Notes under the pieces: model-generated
Databases searched by the model: none
What the model was told of the DNA's origin: nothing
What the model saw: the letters and a program-made list of their open reading frames with translations, nothing else
Source: Talinum fruticosum
Taxonomy: Eukaryota > Streptophyta > Magnoliopsida > Caryophyllales > Talinaceae
NCBI GenBank assembly: GCA_021018815.1
Contig: JAITYX010000042.1
Span: 1,379,001 to 1,443,000, forward strand
Reading direction: 5' to 3'
Length of the DNA: 64,000 nt
Made by a program: the position numbers and the translations under genes
Part shown: in pieces, positions 22,945 through 35,224 of the stretch
Layout of the letters: each line of letters opens with the position of its first letter
Position numbering within the stretch: position 1 is the first letter of the stretch

Positions 22945-24482
22945 ATGGCTGAAGAAACCACCAATACCCCAGAAGCCCCAGCCGCGGAGGCATCAATCCC
23001 AGTTGAGGAAGTGGTGGTTCCGGAGGCTGAGAAGGCTGTGGCTGAAGATGAGAAGGCCGTGGCTGAGCCTGAGAAGCCGGCGGAGGTTGTGACTGAAGAG
23101 GAGAAGAAGATTGCCCCGCAGCCCTCTTTCAAGGAAGAGACCAACGTTGTCAGTGAACTTCCTGAGTCTCAAAGGAAGGCTCTTGCGGAGTTCAAGAAGC
23201 TCATCCAAGAAGCTCTCAATAAGCACGAGTTCTCCTCCCCTCCTCGCAAGGAGGAAGAGAAGAAGGCGGCGGAAGAGAAGAAAGACGAGGAGCAGAAGGC
23301 GGAGGAACAACCTCCTGCCGCCACCGCGGCGGAGAAGCCGGCGGAGGTGGTTGTTCCAGTTGAAGCTGAGCAGCCCAAGTCAGAGGAGGAGCCCCCAAAA
23401 CAGAGGAAGAGGCCCCTAAAACAGAGGAGGAGCCACCCAAAACCGAGGAAGAGGCCCCTAAAACAGAGGAGGAGCCACCCAAAACCGAGGAAGAGGTCCC
23501 TAAAACAGAGGAGGCTCCTAAGGAGGAGAAGCAGCCCGAAGCCACCCCCGCCGTGGAGGAGGAGAAGACGGTGGAGGCCATCAAGGAGACCATCGTGGAG
23601 GTGGCGGCACCGGCACCCGAGGAGGAGCCAAAACCTGAGGAACCCATCCCTGTGGCCCCAGAGGAGGTGTCGATATGGGGAATCCCCTATTAGCTGATGA
23701 GAGGAGCGATGTGATCCTCCTCAAGTTTTTACGAGCGAGAGATTTCCGAGTAAAGGATGCCTTCGCCATGATCAAGAACGCTGTTCGTTGGAGGAAGGAA
23801 TTCAACGTCGATTCTCTCCTCGAAGAAGACCTTGGAAGTGATTATGAGAAGGTGGTGTTCTCCCATGGGTATGACAAAGAAGGACGTCCAGTTGTTTACA
23901 ATGTTTTTGGGGAGTTCCAGAACAAGGAGCTTTACCAGAACACCTTCTCTGATGCTGACAAGAGGAAGAAGTTCCTCAAATGGTTGATCCAGTTTCTTGA
24001 GAAGACAATCAGGACCCTTGATTTCAGCCCCAAGGGCATCAACACCCTTGTTTTGGTTAATGATTTCAAGAACTCTCCTGGGTTTGGGAAGAGGGATCTC
24101 TACAAAGTCATTGACAAGTTCCTTGAGATTCTTCAGGACAATTACCCCGAGTTTGTTGCCAAACAGGTATTCTTTTGTTTGCCCTTCTCCATCCTGTTCT
24201 GGGCCTTTGGGACACTGATTTGATATGGGTTTTGCTCAAAATTGGATCTTGAGCATTAATTTTGATCTGGGTCTTGTAGTTCTGATATTTTTTGCCAATT
24301 GTGGGATTGATTAGTCTGGTTTTTTTTTTTTTTGTGGGGTACAAACAGTTATGCATCAATGTTTCCTGGTGGTATTTGGCATACAACTGGATCTACTTGA
24401 CAGTATTCACCCCAAGAAGCAAGAGCAAGTTTGTCTTTGCTAGCCCTTCCAAAACTCCTGAAACCCTTTTCAAGTCAGTACC

Positions 24483-24523
<41 letters not shown>

Positions 24524-25248
24524 AGTGAATTGAATAATGGTGTGTTGCAAAAACAGGTACATAGCTCCAGAGCAGGTGCCTGTTAAATTTGGTGGGCACA
24601 GCAAGGATGGTGGAGAGCATGAGTTCTCCTCTGCTGATCCTGTCACTGAAGTTACCCTCAAGCCTGGCAGTAAACACCCCATTGAATTTGCACTTTCTGA
24701 GGTAGACAATCACTTTCCTCTAAAAACCCTTGTTTAAAATTATGCATCTTTTGGCCACACTTTCGAAATATCTACAATTACGTATTCTTGGTGTCACTCT
24801 CACCTTGACTGACAGATCCTTCTCTGAGGTGACTAGCTGATTAGGTATTTAATCATCTGATTTAATTAGTACCACACCCCCTTTTATGGGGATTAATGAC
24901 TTCTCTATGGAGTCCATTCTTACCACCCTATATTTGATACAGAATTGTAAAGATTTTATGAGTTAAAATAACTATTGTTCGTCACCCTAAATTAATTCGT
25001 AGGGTACTGAGCTGGCATGGGAACTAAGTGTCATCGGATGGGAAGTGAACTATGGGGCTGAATTCTTGCCTTCGAAGGAAGGAGGATACACCCTAAATAT
25101 ATCGAAGCCGAAGAAGGTTGCACCTACTGATGAGCCCATAATCTATGACACCTTCAAGGTGACCGAGGCCGGCAAGGTGGTTCTCACCATTGACAACCAA
25201 AGCACCAAGAAGAAGAAGCTCTTCTACCGCTCTAAGGTCAAGGCTTAA
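22945..25248 (+). CDS. Patellin (Sec14/CRAL-TRIO + GOLD), PATL1/2-like, with two single-base frame breaks
   Basis: Phosphoinositide-binding membrane-traffic protein; patellins act at the plasma membrane and cell plate. Exons: 22945-24166, 24349-24473, 24557-24701, 25003-25248. Order: acidic Glu/Pro/Lys-rich N-terminus; CRAL-TRIO-N (SFKEETNVVSELPESQRKAL, then ILLKFLRARDFRVKDAF); Sec14 lipid-binding domain (EFVAKQ, INVSWWYLAY, FTPRSKSKFVFASPSKTPET); GOLD domain (ELAWELSVIGWEVNYGAEFL ... KVVLTIDNQSTKKKKLFYRS). Two frame breaks interrupt exon 1. A C run at 23392-23396 has five bases where CCA-CCC neighbours imply six. A C run at 23684-23687 has four where VSIWGIPLLADER needs five. Restoring one base at each gives one open frame across all exons. 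The N-terminus contains a 42-bp tandem repeat. The missing DYCDCNP block and the GOLD sequence suggest the PATL1/2 type (inferred). A second patellin lies convergently at 32309-34823. Confidence 0.92.
23411..23515 (+). repeat. 42-bp coding tandem repeat in patellin acidic N-terminus
   Basis: A unit encoding APKTEEEPPKTEEE (14 residues) is present about two and a half times in the intact frame. It starts from cccctaaaacagaggagg and alternates with gccacccaaaaccgagg. The repeat extends the acidic, disordered N-terminal region. It is also a likely site of alignment or consensus error. Confidence 0.85.
24486..24520. repeat. (CT)n microsatellite in patellin intron 2
   Basis: About 17 CT units lie just after the donor at 24474 and close to the acceptor at 24556, inside an 83-bp intron. 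The polypyrimidine array probably serves as part of the 3' splice-site tract. Confidence 0.92.
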
Positions 25249-28200
25249 AAAGAAGCTCGTTTATTCATTCGAAACATGATAGATTTAAAATAAGATTACC
25301 CTTTGTCACCATTTTTTTCTTTCTTTATGAAATTTTTTGTTACATTCAGTTTGATCAGGAGTTTTTGGGTTTTTTTTTTTTAAAAATTTTTCTTTTTTGG
25401 GGTTCTATGTTGGGATTTTAATTTTTATTCCTATACAGAGGAAGAAAGGGGGTGCAAAACTTTGTGTGCAGTGTAATTGATACTCTTTTTGTCTGTATAT
25501 TTTATGTAAATTTAATTATGGTTTGCTCAATTGTGCTAATATTTTGTTGCCATTTGTTTTTCCATTTGTAATTTTGTCTATAATAATTATTTTAATCCCT
25601 ATTTTAATTATTTTTTTGCCCTTAATTATGGAACTTAGCATGTGGGTAACTTTAGGGTGGGGGCACCATGTTTGTATGATTGAAGCATGTGTTCAATCAC
25701 AGGCCTACAAGTTTCAAAAGTATTAATCTCATAGAGATTCTTTGTGATTTTGATCAACACTTTTTATCTAATCTAGTTAAGTTTGGCACCTTTGTAAGTT
25801 TTAGGTATTTGAAAAAAGAGGTTTGGAGGGAAAAAAGGAAAAAAAAGAAAAGGTAACTCCCACCCTTTATTTGGGAAAAAAAAACAGTGATTACGAATTG
25901 AGGCTCAGGTTTAATTCTAAGAAAATTACGTGGAAATAAATCTTTACTTCTACGTTCAAAATTTGGTCTCAATAGACCCATTTTTTGTAGCCAGAGTTCT
26001 AGGTCATTGCTTTTCTTTGTGAGAACATTCACAGAAATTCTGATAGCGAGTATCACTAGATCTTCTCATTCGGGTCGAGTTCCTTCTACCTTGGCCTCAA
26101 GAGCGCCAAACAAAAATGCAATTTAGAGCACGTTGTCAATTTTGATAGAGAAAAAGGGTAAGATAATTATTACTTTTTAATTTTAAAAAATTATGGATTT
26201 TTTGCCATAGAGTCTAGCTAGGGTTGATTAATAGAGCTTTGAAATGGATGGTGTTGATCAACAATTCAAGGAAGATGATGATCCGCTTGGGGTTGGTTGA
26301 TGAAGACTAATCAGCAAGGGACAAATTTTCAGGTAATTTTCGCTGACGTATGTGCAAATGTTTTTCTTCCTCAAGGCATGTCGACCCTTGCTTCACAACC
26401 AAATAAATTTTAAAAACTTTGACAAATCAATGCATTCAAAATTACATAAAAATCGAATAGAAATAGTATATATATATATCAGAAAGGAAATAGTCAGAAA
26501 TAAATATAAATAAATAATAAAAAAGAGAAAAAAAGATTAAAAATGAGCAGAAGATAAAAATAAATGATGATTTTTATGTTAATTTCGAACAGTGCTAGTA
26601 TAAAAAACTCTAAAATTTACATAAATATTCTATTCCGAAAAAAATTTAAAAATTATCTGAAAAATAAAAAAATCAATTATTTCGAAACACGGGAAAAAAA
26701 GGAAGAAATATTTTCGATAGAATGTGCATGTAGATATTTATCGATGTGGATCTTATGTATTTTTATCGATGTGGATCTTATGTATTTTGTTGGTTTTCTA
26801 GTACATCGTTGGTTGTTTCTATGAAGTTAATATAACTCTTTTATTGAACATGTGCTAAATTTGGTGCCAACGTTCTCTATTTGTATCTATATTGGTTTAA
26901 AATGCTTTGCTTATCCAAAGGCAAAACGTTTTTTCTTGCCCTTTTTTTTTTATAAATTAATATAAAAAAGAAACAAACAAACCTCATTAGAAAAATGAAT
27001 ATTAAAATTTTGAATTGAACAATCGTACAATCAATTTACAATCAAAAAATTTCTTCCAGGGAGTTGTTTTTAAGAATATAGTAAATGTAAAAAAATTTAG
27101 ATAACCCTTCTCTTAAGAATTTTATCGGAATTATCAACCCATAAAATAGAAGAAAATTCAGGAGGACATATTATCTACAAACAATGTCTCCTTACTCTTC
27201 GAAGGGAGTTGTAAACAATATTACTATACAACCTGACTATTTATTTTTTATTTTATATGAGTTACATAGGAGAGTACGATATAATAGGAAAGGGAGCGGG
27301 ACGTCAACCCGAGTGACAAATTTAGAAATTTAAGGAATGAGGATCGAAATAGATCGAATAGCAAAAAGTTGTCATTGACCGAGTGTTAAACCCCCAACCT
27401 CTCGCTTACATTAAAGCGCACTTATCAACTTAACCAGCAGCTCTTCTATATGATAATCTGTTGTATACAAATTTTATTTTATTTTTAAAAGGGGTCACCT
27501 AACTACACTAACTCCACGTTAGATCCGCCCTGGATCAACCCGAGACTTAATGTATTAAGAATCTTAGTCTATATAAAATTTGAGTATCGATGCATAGTTA
27601 GCAACCATATTAGCTAATTCAAAACACAAAAAAAAAAATAGTACATGGTTCTTCATTAGAGTCTCCAAGTGAGAGAGAAAACGACAATGCAGAAAAATGG
27701 AAAACAGTGAGATGATCATCCCCCCATCTGGCAAGCACGCTCCAAAAGAGGAGGGAAAATCAGACTTTTTCCTACTAAAATCATGTATAAATATATGCTT
27801 TTTATTGGCCTTGCTCACCTTTTTTTTTTTATTTTATATATATATACCAATAAAATTTTAATTGAGGTAGTGCTGATTTCATCCCGATTAAAAGAATAAA
27901 ATAAATTTAAACACCCGTAAACATATTTATTAATGGAATGACTTTTATTTTTAATATTCTCGATCCGAAAAGAATTAATTTCTGGCTCAAATTGATATGG
28001 TATATAATAATTTGAAGGTAGGGTATGCAAAAATTTTGGTGATGTGTAGTCATTTTCTCGACCACCTTTGTGGTAGTAATTCATTATTAGGGTTTTTGCC
28101 ACCTTTCTTAATTTAAATCAAATCATAGCCTCCAAGCTGTAAATTGATTTAAATAAACTTCACGCCCAAAAAAAATAAAAAAATTGATTGATTTGATTAA

Positions 28201-29348
28201 CCTAGAGGGGCCCTACATATGCATCTATTGCTTTCTCTCATTTTGAATGCTTTTTTTAAAAAAAAAATTTGGAAATCGTAAGTTAAAATAAAGCTCCATA
28301 ATAATTATTAGATTGATTTAGACAAAGTAAAATTAAGTAAATTATAGGTAGAAAAGAATAAGCCTTGATGTTAAACATAAAGAAAGTGAAATCTATATTG
28401 ATTATTTTGAATATTGGATAATTTGCATCGAATATAGTAAGGTTTTTTTCCCGAAATATAATTAATTATATGAGTATAGTAATTTTTTAGTTTGTTTCAA
28501 TATTTGTAGTACTTTTTTTTTGTATAAACTATATATGAAAATTAATTGAATTTTGTTATTCGTTTTTTAGTATAAACGTGATTGATGTAAATAACTTTTA
28601 AATTATAAATAATATTTATATTTATATTTCTTATGAGATAACAACTAATAATTCGATCTCTCATAATTGCTGGCTCTTACAATAGTAGGCATTCAATAAT
28701 CATTAATTTTTATCGGATTTTTAATATTCTCAATTATTTTTTTTTTTTACAAGTTGATATGAAACTAGTATATCTAATTCAATCCGTACTGCTAACTTAC
28801 ATATAAATATGAATATGAAAACCGATCACATAACTCCAACGGTTAGACTGACAAAAAAATCTACAAACAAGAAAGTGTGGCATTTATATTTAGGGGACCA
28901 ATGCCAATACCTATACCAATATACCAAAGCCATTTTGGTGAGTTTTGCTTTTTTGGCCTTATTTTCTTGGAGCGGGGGAGGGGAGGGGCCTCGTATTTTT
29001 GCCGTATATTTAGGGAGTCATTTTCAAAAGGGAAACACTTGGAACTCAAATTGACTGCACCAAATAATCCAATGAAATTCTCATCTAATATCTACAAATT
29101 ATATGATAGTTTCGGGTTTATAAATCCGATCTTATTGTATATGATAATTTATTTTAATTTTAAAAAATTCATCCTTTATTTTATGACCTGTCTTCAACAA
29201 AAATAAATCTCTCCACCAAAATAGATAATGTCACCGAATCTATAATTTTGAATTCATGGTAAATTTTTTGATTCATATAATTCCTTGCTCTTTTTTCTAC
29301 CTTTCGACTTATTAAATGAAGCATTTAAATATATTGAAATGAACAAGT
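25249..29348. other. Convergent-gene spacer, left part
   Basis: The first few hundred bases, with T-rich tracts, probably include the patellin 3' UTR. The remainder is AT-rich. A 24-bp direct repeat (tttatcgatgtggatcttat) occurs twice at 26735-26783. No gene, RNA or complete mobile element is identified up to the MITE at 29352. Confidence 0.5.
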
Positions 29349-29351
29349 TTA

Positions 29352-29528
29352 GAGCATGTGCGAACTTACATACAAAACACACATAAACGTAAACGATCAT
29401 AAAAGAGCGATGAATGAACATAAACGAACGTAAATGAGTTGTTAAATAAAAAACGAACGCACATAATGAACATAAACGAACATAAAGCATAAATAAATTA
29501 TATTTTTCATGTAAAGTCGAATAAGCAA
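29352..29528. mobile_element. PIF/Harbinger-type MITE, copy B, 177 bp
   Basis: Left end GAGCATGTGCGAACTTACAT; the right end on the minus strand reads TTGCTTATTCGACTTTACAT. A perfect 3-bp target duplication TTA flanks it (29349-29351 and 29529-29531), as expected for PIF/Harbinger elements. The interior contains acataaacgaacataaa-type words shared with copies at 9197 and 35599. It is shorter than the other two because fewer internal words are present. Confidence 0.85.
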
Positions 29529-29531
29529 TTA

Positions 29532-32308
29532 GATGATTTTATTATTTTTCTTAAAAAGAGCCTGATATCAAGTCAATTGTTACAACGCAAAAATACTTGA
29601 TGTGAAAAATTTGTCCCCCTTTTTAATGTAAGTTAAATTCAAATTCAGGTCTCGAATAATTATTTATCAGTATTTAAATCAACTGAAATTTGCCTTTTAT
29701 AGGCTAATAATTAATTTAGGAAGTATGAAAGGCTTAAGAAAATTACTTGTCTCTATTTTTTTTTTTTGGTGAAAAAAAGAATGTTAAAAGAATAGTAAAA
29801 ATAGTAAGAAAACAAAATCTGAGAGGTTGAGGACAAATTGAAAAATTTCCTGTGGCTGGGGTGCATACACTGTTTGCACGTAGGCAGTCCAACTGTCCAT
29901 GTTCCTTGGTCTCTATTCTGATAAGAACATATTAAATCTTTGCCCCCAAAAAATAAAAAAGATAAGAACATATTAAATACCTTTGCCCAGAAAAATAAAA
30001 AAGGAACATATTTAATAGCACTTCCACCTTTTTGTTTTTTTTTATGTTCCTAATGGCTCCTGAGAAGATATTTCTCTGTTTTAAAATATTTTTTGTTTTT
30101 AGTTTTTGAGGGAATATAAAAAAATATAAATTTTATATTAAAAAATTAAGTTGTATTAATATTTTATTAAAAATAAAAAAAGTAAAAGATAAAAGAAAAA
30201 TAAAAAAATAATTAATAAATATGAAATTGATAAATTAATTATTAATACCTTATCGAAATTATAAAGTAACATACATCATAATTGTATTACAAAATAAAGG
30301 GAGTATACTTTTTTATCCAACATTAGAAGATATACTAACAAGTTTAGTGACAATAAACATATGCAATAAGATTAATTTAACGCCCGATAAAATTTTAATG
30401 TTAGTTAAATTCGAAGCCTTGAATATGTTATGTATTTTATTCGATTTTCTCCTCCCTTTATATTATTATTGTATTACTTACCTTTATAACTTATTTGAGA
30501 GAAAAGGATGTATGACTGGATTTAATTCTTCAACATCTAAAAGTGGGGAGTTCCATTAATTTTACCTAATAAATGGAGTGGACCACCATATTTTTCATAT
30601 TATTAAAATTATTTTATATAATAAATATGAAATTTTAGCATCCCACTGACAATTATAGATAAACTTAGAAATTTTAGGGTGACATTATGGGCCCTTGGAA
30701 TGTCGAGTTTTTCTCTTCTAAACACTTTGTTAAGTTAGCACGTAGGCCCGGCCCGCAATTCACAAAAATCACAAATCACAAATAAAAAAGGAAAAGAAAA
30801 GCCCAACTTAAGCGGAATTCGAATCTACAACTTTTTTTTTTTTTATCCAACTTTAATAACTCTAAATAATTGTATCAACTATATTAATTGACACCCGTCT
30901 ATTTCAGTTGATGTTGAGTCCTCGAGAATTGGCATTTTCACCATTCACCGAGCAGATATTACATTGGCCATTACTGCAAGCCTACAATTGATATAGATAT
31001 AAGATCATAGCACGATCCTAGTAAATTTGCAAAAGATTTCTTTTTAAAATAATGAAAGTTTTTCACATGAGATTCAAAGGACACCTATAAATAAAAAAGT
31101 TTGGACCGGATACTAAATAAGATAAGAACAAAGGGCACATACTTTTTTCCGATTATTAAATGGATAAAACCCGAGATAGATGCAAACCTACATTATTCAA
31201 AAAACAGCAAAACTCAAAAGGGCACATACATGCACCAGCATCTAATGATTATATAGATGGACTTTATAAGAAAGAAAAAGTTGAGCTTCACATTTGGTAG
31301 GTGGTGGGATTAGCCTAATTGGCAGATGGCCTATCAATTCGATTACCCATTAGCCTAATCTTTACTTGGGGCTATTTTCAAACGACACAAGCTTTTACAT
31401 CAATTCATACATGGATATTGCGCCTCACCCTAGCCTTCAAAAGGCGTTTGTTTGTTTGTTCTTTTTTTCTTTCCAATTTTCCCTTATTGGGTCTCTTCTG
31501 TTGGAATCGATATCTCCGCTTGTAGATTGCTTGCAAGGGTAAGTCGTTCTATATGTAGATCGCTTGCAAGGGTAAGTCTATATGTCTATCTTCCCGAACT
31601 CCGCAGAAACAGGTCCCACATTAGAAGTTACTGTTGTAAGTTTGCATGTTTGTTGACAGCTTTCAAGAAACCAAGGTGTTCAAACAAGTATGAATACATT
31701 GCTTTCATTTGTCATAGATGAGAGTATTTCATTAATGACATACAATCACCTGGAGATAACTCCAACCCAAGATTGTGGACAATGTTCCACACCAGTATCT
31801 AGCACAAAATGTGCATCAAAATTCAAAAATACTCCAGGAAAAAAGTCATCATTTTTGTGCCTCTCAATATCAATTAAACATAAATGCGAACAATCCAAAC
31901 AAATTGTATGTGAATGAAATAATGTGCTACAGATTCCTAGGATCCAAAGAACAGAGAAGTATACAGATAAAAGAAAAACCATCCAGAGTTCACAAAGTTT
32001 TACAGCCAAATCTGTCAAGGATATTCTTTACACTCTCCACACACCTACTGAGATTCTATTCTTCCCATTAGATCCCCGATCCAATGCAAAACTCGTGCTT
32101 CCAGTAGCCCAGAAAAGTTCGAAAAAAGATGAAAAAAGATATAAAATAGCAGAACCAATATATCATCCGAGAAAAGAGAAACCGAAAATTCCATCTACAT
32201 ATAGAACAAGGAAATGATCTCCTGATCATGATGATGATAACATTGGAGTAGAATCTAATGCTTCTCATATTGCATTGTTGATTGCGATCTAGCTGGAGTT
32301 TGAAGTAA
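29532..32308. other. Convergent-gene spacer, right part
   Basis: AT-rich, with a short tandem duplication near 31520-31580 (gtagattgcttgcaagggta then gtagatcgcttgcaagggta). The stretch nearest 32308 probably includes the 3' UTR of the minus-strand patellin. No other gene is supported. Confidence 0.5.
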
Positions 32309-34823
32309 TCAATCAGAGAAAGGCAGTACCTTGTACCTATAGAGGAGCTTCCTTTTCTTGAAAGTTGGGTTGTCAACTGTGAGGACAATCTTACCAAGTT
32401 CACTCACTTTAAAGCTTCCAGAGATTACAGGGTAGTCATTAGGAGCCATCTTGGTCGCCTTTTGTATTATCACAGTGTAAGCATCTTTGGCGTTGGGCAC
32501 AAATTCAGCACTGTATGTCACCTCCCACCCTACTACTCGGAGCTCCCATACAATGACACAGGTCTACAAAATCAAATGTCGTAATTACAAAGCTTTCTAT
32601 ATAGATAAATTGGCATGCATCTATAGCAGACGAATAACCCACTTGGTGACCAAACAGGAAAGGTTTAGATGCAGGCCTAGATTACCCTTGCTATGAAGGG
32701 TCCAACACCCTATTGCTCAATGATCATGGAAAATTTTTGGTATGAAACGTGTGGCAATAGTAACAATGCTAGATGCTAGTAACGATGATCAACGATGGCT
32801 TATAAATGAACGATCATATATTCTACCTCAGAACAAATTATTTCCACAAATTGCTTTGTCGCAGATTTTAGATTGATCTCGGTTGCAGTATCATCCACGG
32901 AGAAATCTGGGTTGCAGTCACAATAGTCAACACTTAAGCCACCATACTGCATGGGGACTTGCTCTGGAGATACGTACCTAAGGCACCCAAAATATTAAAC
33001 CTTTAATACAATAGCAAACCATAGAATCAGCCAAAAGAAGGACGTGGAATAGGATTTGATACTGACTTGAAGAGGGTTTCAGCCGTTTTTGAGGGTCCAG
33101 CAAATACAAACTTGCTTTTGGTCCTTTGAGTCATGAACGGGCTCATCATGGTGTAGAACGCCACATACCACCACGGCACATTGATGAACACCTAATGAAT
33201 AAAATAGTGCGAAACCAGCAAAAAACTCTCATGTCCTTGTATCAAAGATTGATTGATGAACATCCTCACACAATCCTTCGAAAGACAAAAAGTTTCACGT
33301 ACAACTCAAGATCTTGCACCAAACATAAATTTGAACTCATCACTTCAACCGGGTAGGCAAGCCCACTAGGGTAAAATATGATAAACCCACCATCCAAAGT
33401 AACCCAACAAATGTCACCATTCCTTACCATATATAACTCAGAAAAAGGCAGGTTTCAGATAATAGATAAAATAAGCAGTGAAGTAAAGTTTTGAGGAAAA
33501 GTTCCATTTTTCTGAAGAAAGTGCCTAATTAGAAACAATGGCATTGATTTCAGCACACAAAAATACCATTCGATAATTCGATCAGTAACATTCTTAGTCA
33601 GTTTCAGATTGCAACTTACCCACAGATTTGCATCCATGGTTTTAGTCTCATTCACAGCAAAATCAATGACAAAACTAGAATCCGACTCGATCAAAACCCA
33701 TAAAAAATATTGATATACACACATCATATAAAGCAGAAACTTCTAAATTAGAAAGTCAAGAAGAATATACCTGCTTAGCTACAAACTCAGGATAGTTATC
33801 CTGCAGTAAATGAAGAGCCTGCCTAGTAGCTTGCCTGAGCTCGCGCTTCCCGGGTCCCGGAGCATTCTTCAAATCATTCACCTGAAAGATGGTGTTCACC
33901 CCCCAGGCCTGAAATCCAGCTTCCTAATACTTCTCTCTAGGAACTGAATCCTCCACCTGAGGAATTTCTCTCTCCTCTCCTCAGTTGAGAATGTCTTGAC
34001 ATACAAATCCCTGTTCTGAAACTCCCCGTACACATTATAACAAACAGGGTGGCCTTCCCTATCATGGCCATGCATAAAAACCACCTTCTCCAAATCATCC
34101 CCCAAATCCTCCTCCACAAGCTTATCAATCCCAAAATCCCTCCGCCATTTCAGGGTGTTTTTGAGCATTTGAAAAGAGTCATTAACCTTGAAGTCTCTAG
34201 CCCTAAGGAACTTGAGCAAAATCACATGGGTTCGCTCGTCTTTCAAGAGGGGAATTCCCCAGATGGAGATTTCATCAGTTGAAGAAGGAGAGAGAGAAGA
34301 TTTCTCACCCGGGTTTTGCTCCTGCTCTTGCTTAAGAGCAGATTCGATAGTAACCTTATCCTCGCCGCTCACTGACGATGTCGAAGCTGAAGCATCGGAT
34401 TTGGGCATTAAGGTTTTGTTCGCGACGGCATCTTCGACGAGCTTCTTGAGCTCATCTACCGATTTGCGCTCGGAATCGGAAAGATCTGAGACCAAATTGC
34501 TCTCCTCCTTGAAGGACTCCGCCGGTTGTATGAAAGCTCTCTCCTTGGGCTTCTCAGACTCCACTATTGCCTCTTCCGGAGCTGGGTTTTCCGCCGGAGC
34601 AGCTTCCTCCGGCGGAGGCGGGGCTTCCTTCTCTGTTGAATCAGCTTCTGCCGCCGCCGGCGGATGTTCATTCTGGGTGGTCTCCGGGGCTGCGGCGTAG
34701 AGGAATCAGTGTCGGCGTCAGGTGGTGATGGTGGTGGGTTTGTGTCAGCTGGGGGTGGTGGGTCGGTGGTCGAGGATGGAGGAGGTGAGGGCTCAGACGG
34801 CGGCGGGGAACTTCGTCGGCCAT
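32309..34823 (-). CDS. Patellin (Sec14/CRAL-TRIO + GOLD), PATL3/5-like, with three single-base frame breaks
   Basis: Second patellin, with the same role in phosphoinositide-linked membrane traffic as the gene at 22945. Exons in coding order: 34823-33773, 33191-33067, 32977-32827, 32563-32309. Exon borders and intron phases match the other patellin exactly. Domains: Pro/Ser/Glu-rich N-terminus from MADEVP; SFKEESNLVSDLSDSERKS; ILLKFLRARDFKVNDSF; Sec14 part with EFVAKQ and VFINVPWWYVAFYTMMSPFM; GLSVDYCDCNPDFSVDD; GOLD part ending LLYRYKVLPFSD. Three G/C runs each lack one base: 34805-34808 and 34686-34689 (four, five expected), and 33899-33904 (six, seven expected for PGGVNT). Restoring them gives one continuous frame. 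The GA-rich leader lies at 34860-34890. The CDCNP block points to the PATL3/5 type (inferred). Confidence 0.92.
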
Positions 34824-35150
34824 TTTCAGGGTTTGGTAACTGCAGTGAGTGAGTGTGCAAGAGAGAGAGAGAGAGACAGAGAGAGAGAAGACGGCTATGG
34901 TGATGGGTGTGATGGAGAAGGGTATGTATTGGTAACCGTTGAGGTATCCAAAGCAGGGGAGAGGGAGGAAGAGGACAGAGGACAGAGGACAGAGGAGAGA
35001 GGAGAGAGGAGAGAGAATGGAATAATTAAGAAAATGTGAAAGGGGAAGTGGGGCCACGTGGATGCTGTAGACGACAAAATTAATACTGCTTTTTTACTTC
35101 CTGGTACTCTCTTTGAATCTATGTATAGTCAACCTACACCTCTCTCACTC
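34824..35150 (-). promoter_or_regulatory. GA-rich leader and promoter region of PATL3/5-like gene
   Basis: On the plus strand there is a (GA)n tract at 34861-34888 and ggacagaggacagaggagag repeats at 34975-35015. These read as CT-rich leader on the transcribed strand. CT/GA arrays are typical of plant 5' leaders and can bind GAGA-binding (BPC) factors; binding is inferred. Confidence 0.4.
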
Positions 35151-35224
35151 TCTTATTTGTGTAATTATCGTATTCCGTATTAGCTTTTGAGATAATAGTT
35201 TGCGTTTTAAAAAGATATAATATT

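Noticed and set aside
23216..23647. 143-codon minus-strand frame rich in Ser/Gly/Ala
   Set aside because: Antisense shadow of the GC-rich, repetitive patellin N-terminus; no start context or splice support.
27390..27450. Possible tRNA-like or LTR-adjacent sequence (cccccaacctctcgctt)
   Set aside because: No cloverleaf with matching acceptor stem and no T-loop GTTCGA/GTTCAA box in the right place.
31319..32403. Several overlapping short frames on both strands
   Set aside because: No shared motif or splice chain; they sit in the 3' flank of the minus-strand patellin.
34188..34700. 170-codon plus-strand frame
   Set aside because: Antisense of the second patellin's exon 1; Ser/Gly-rich by mirror of Pro/Glu codons.
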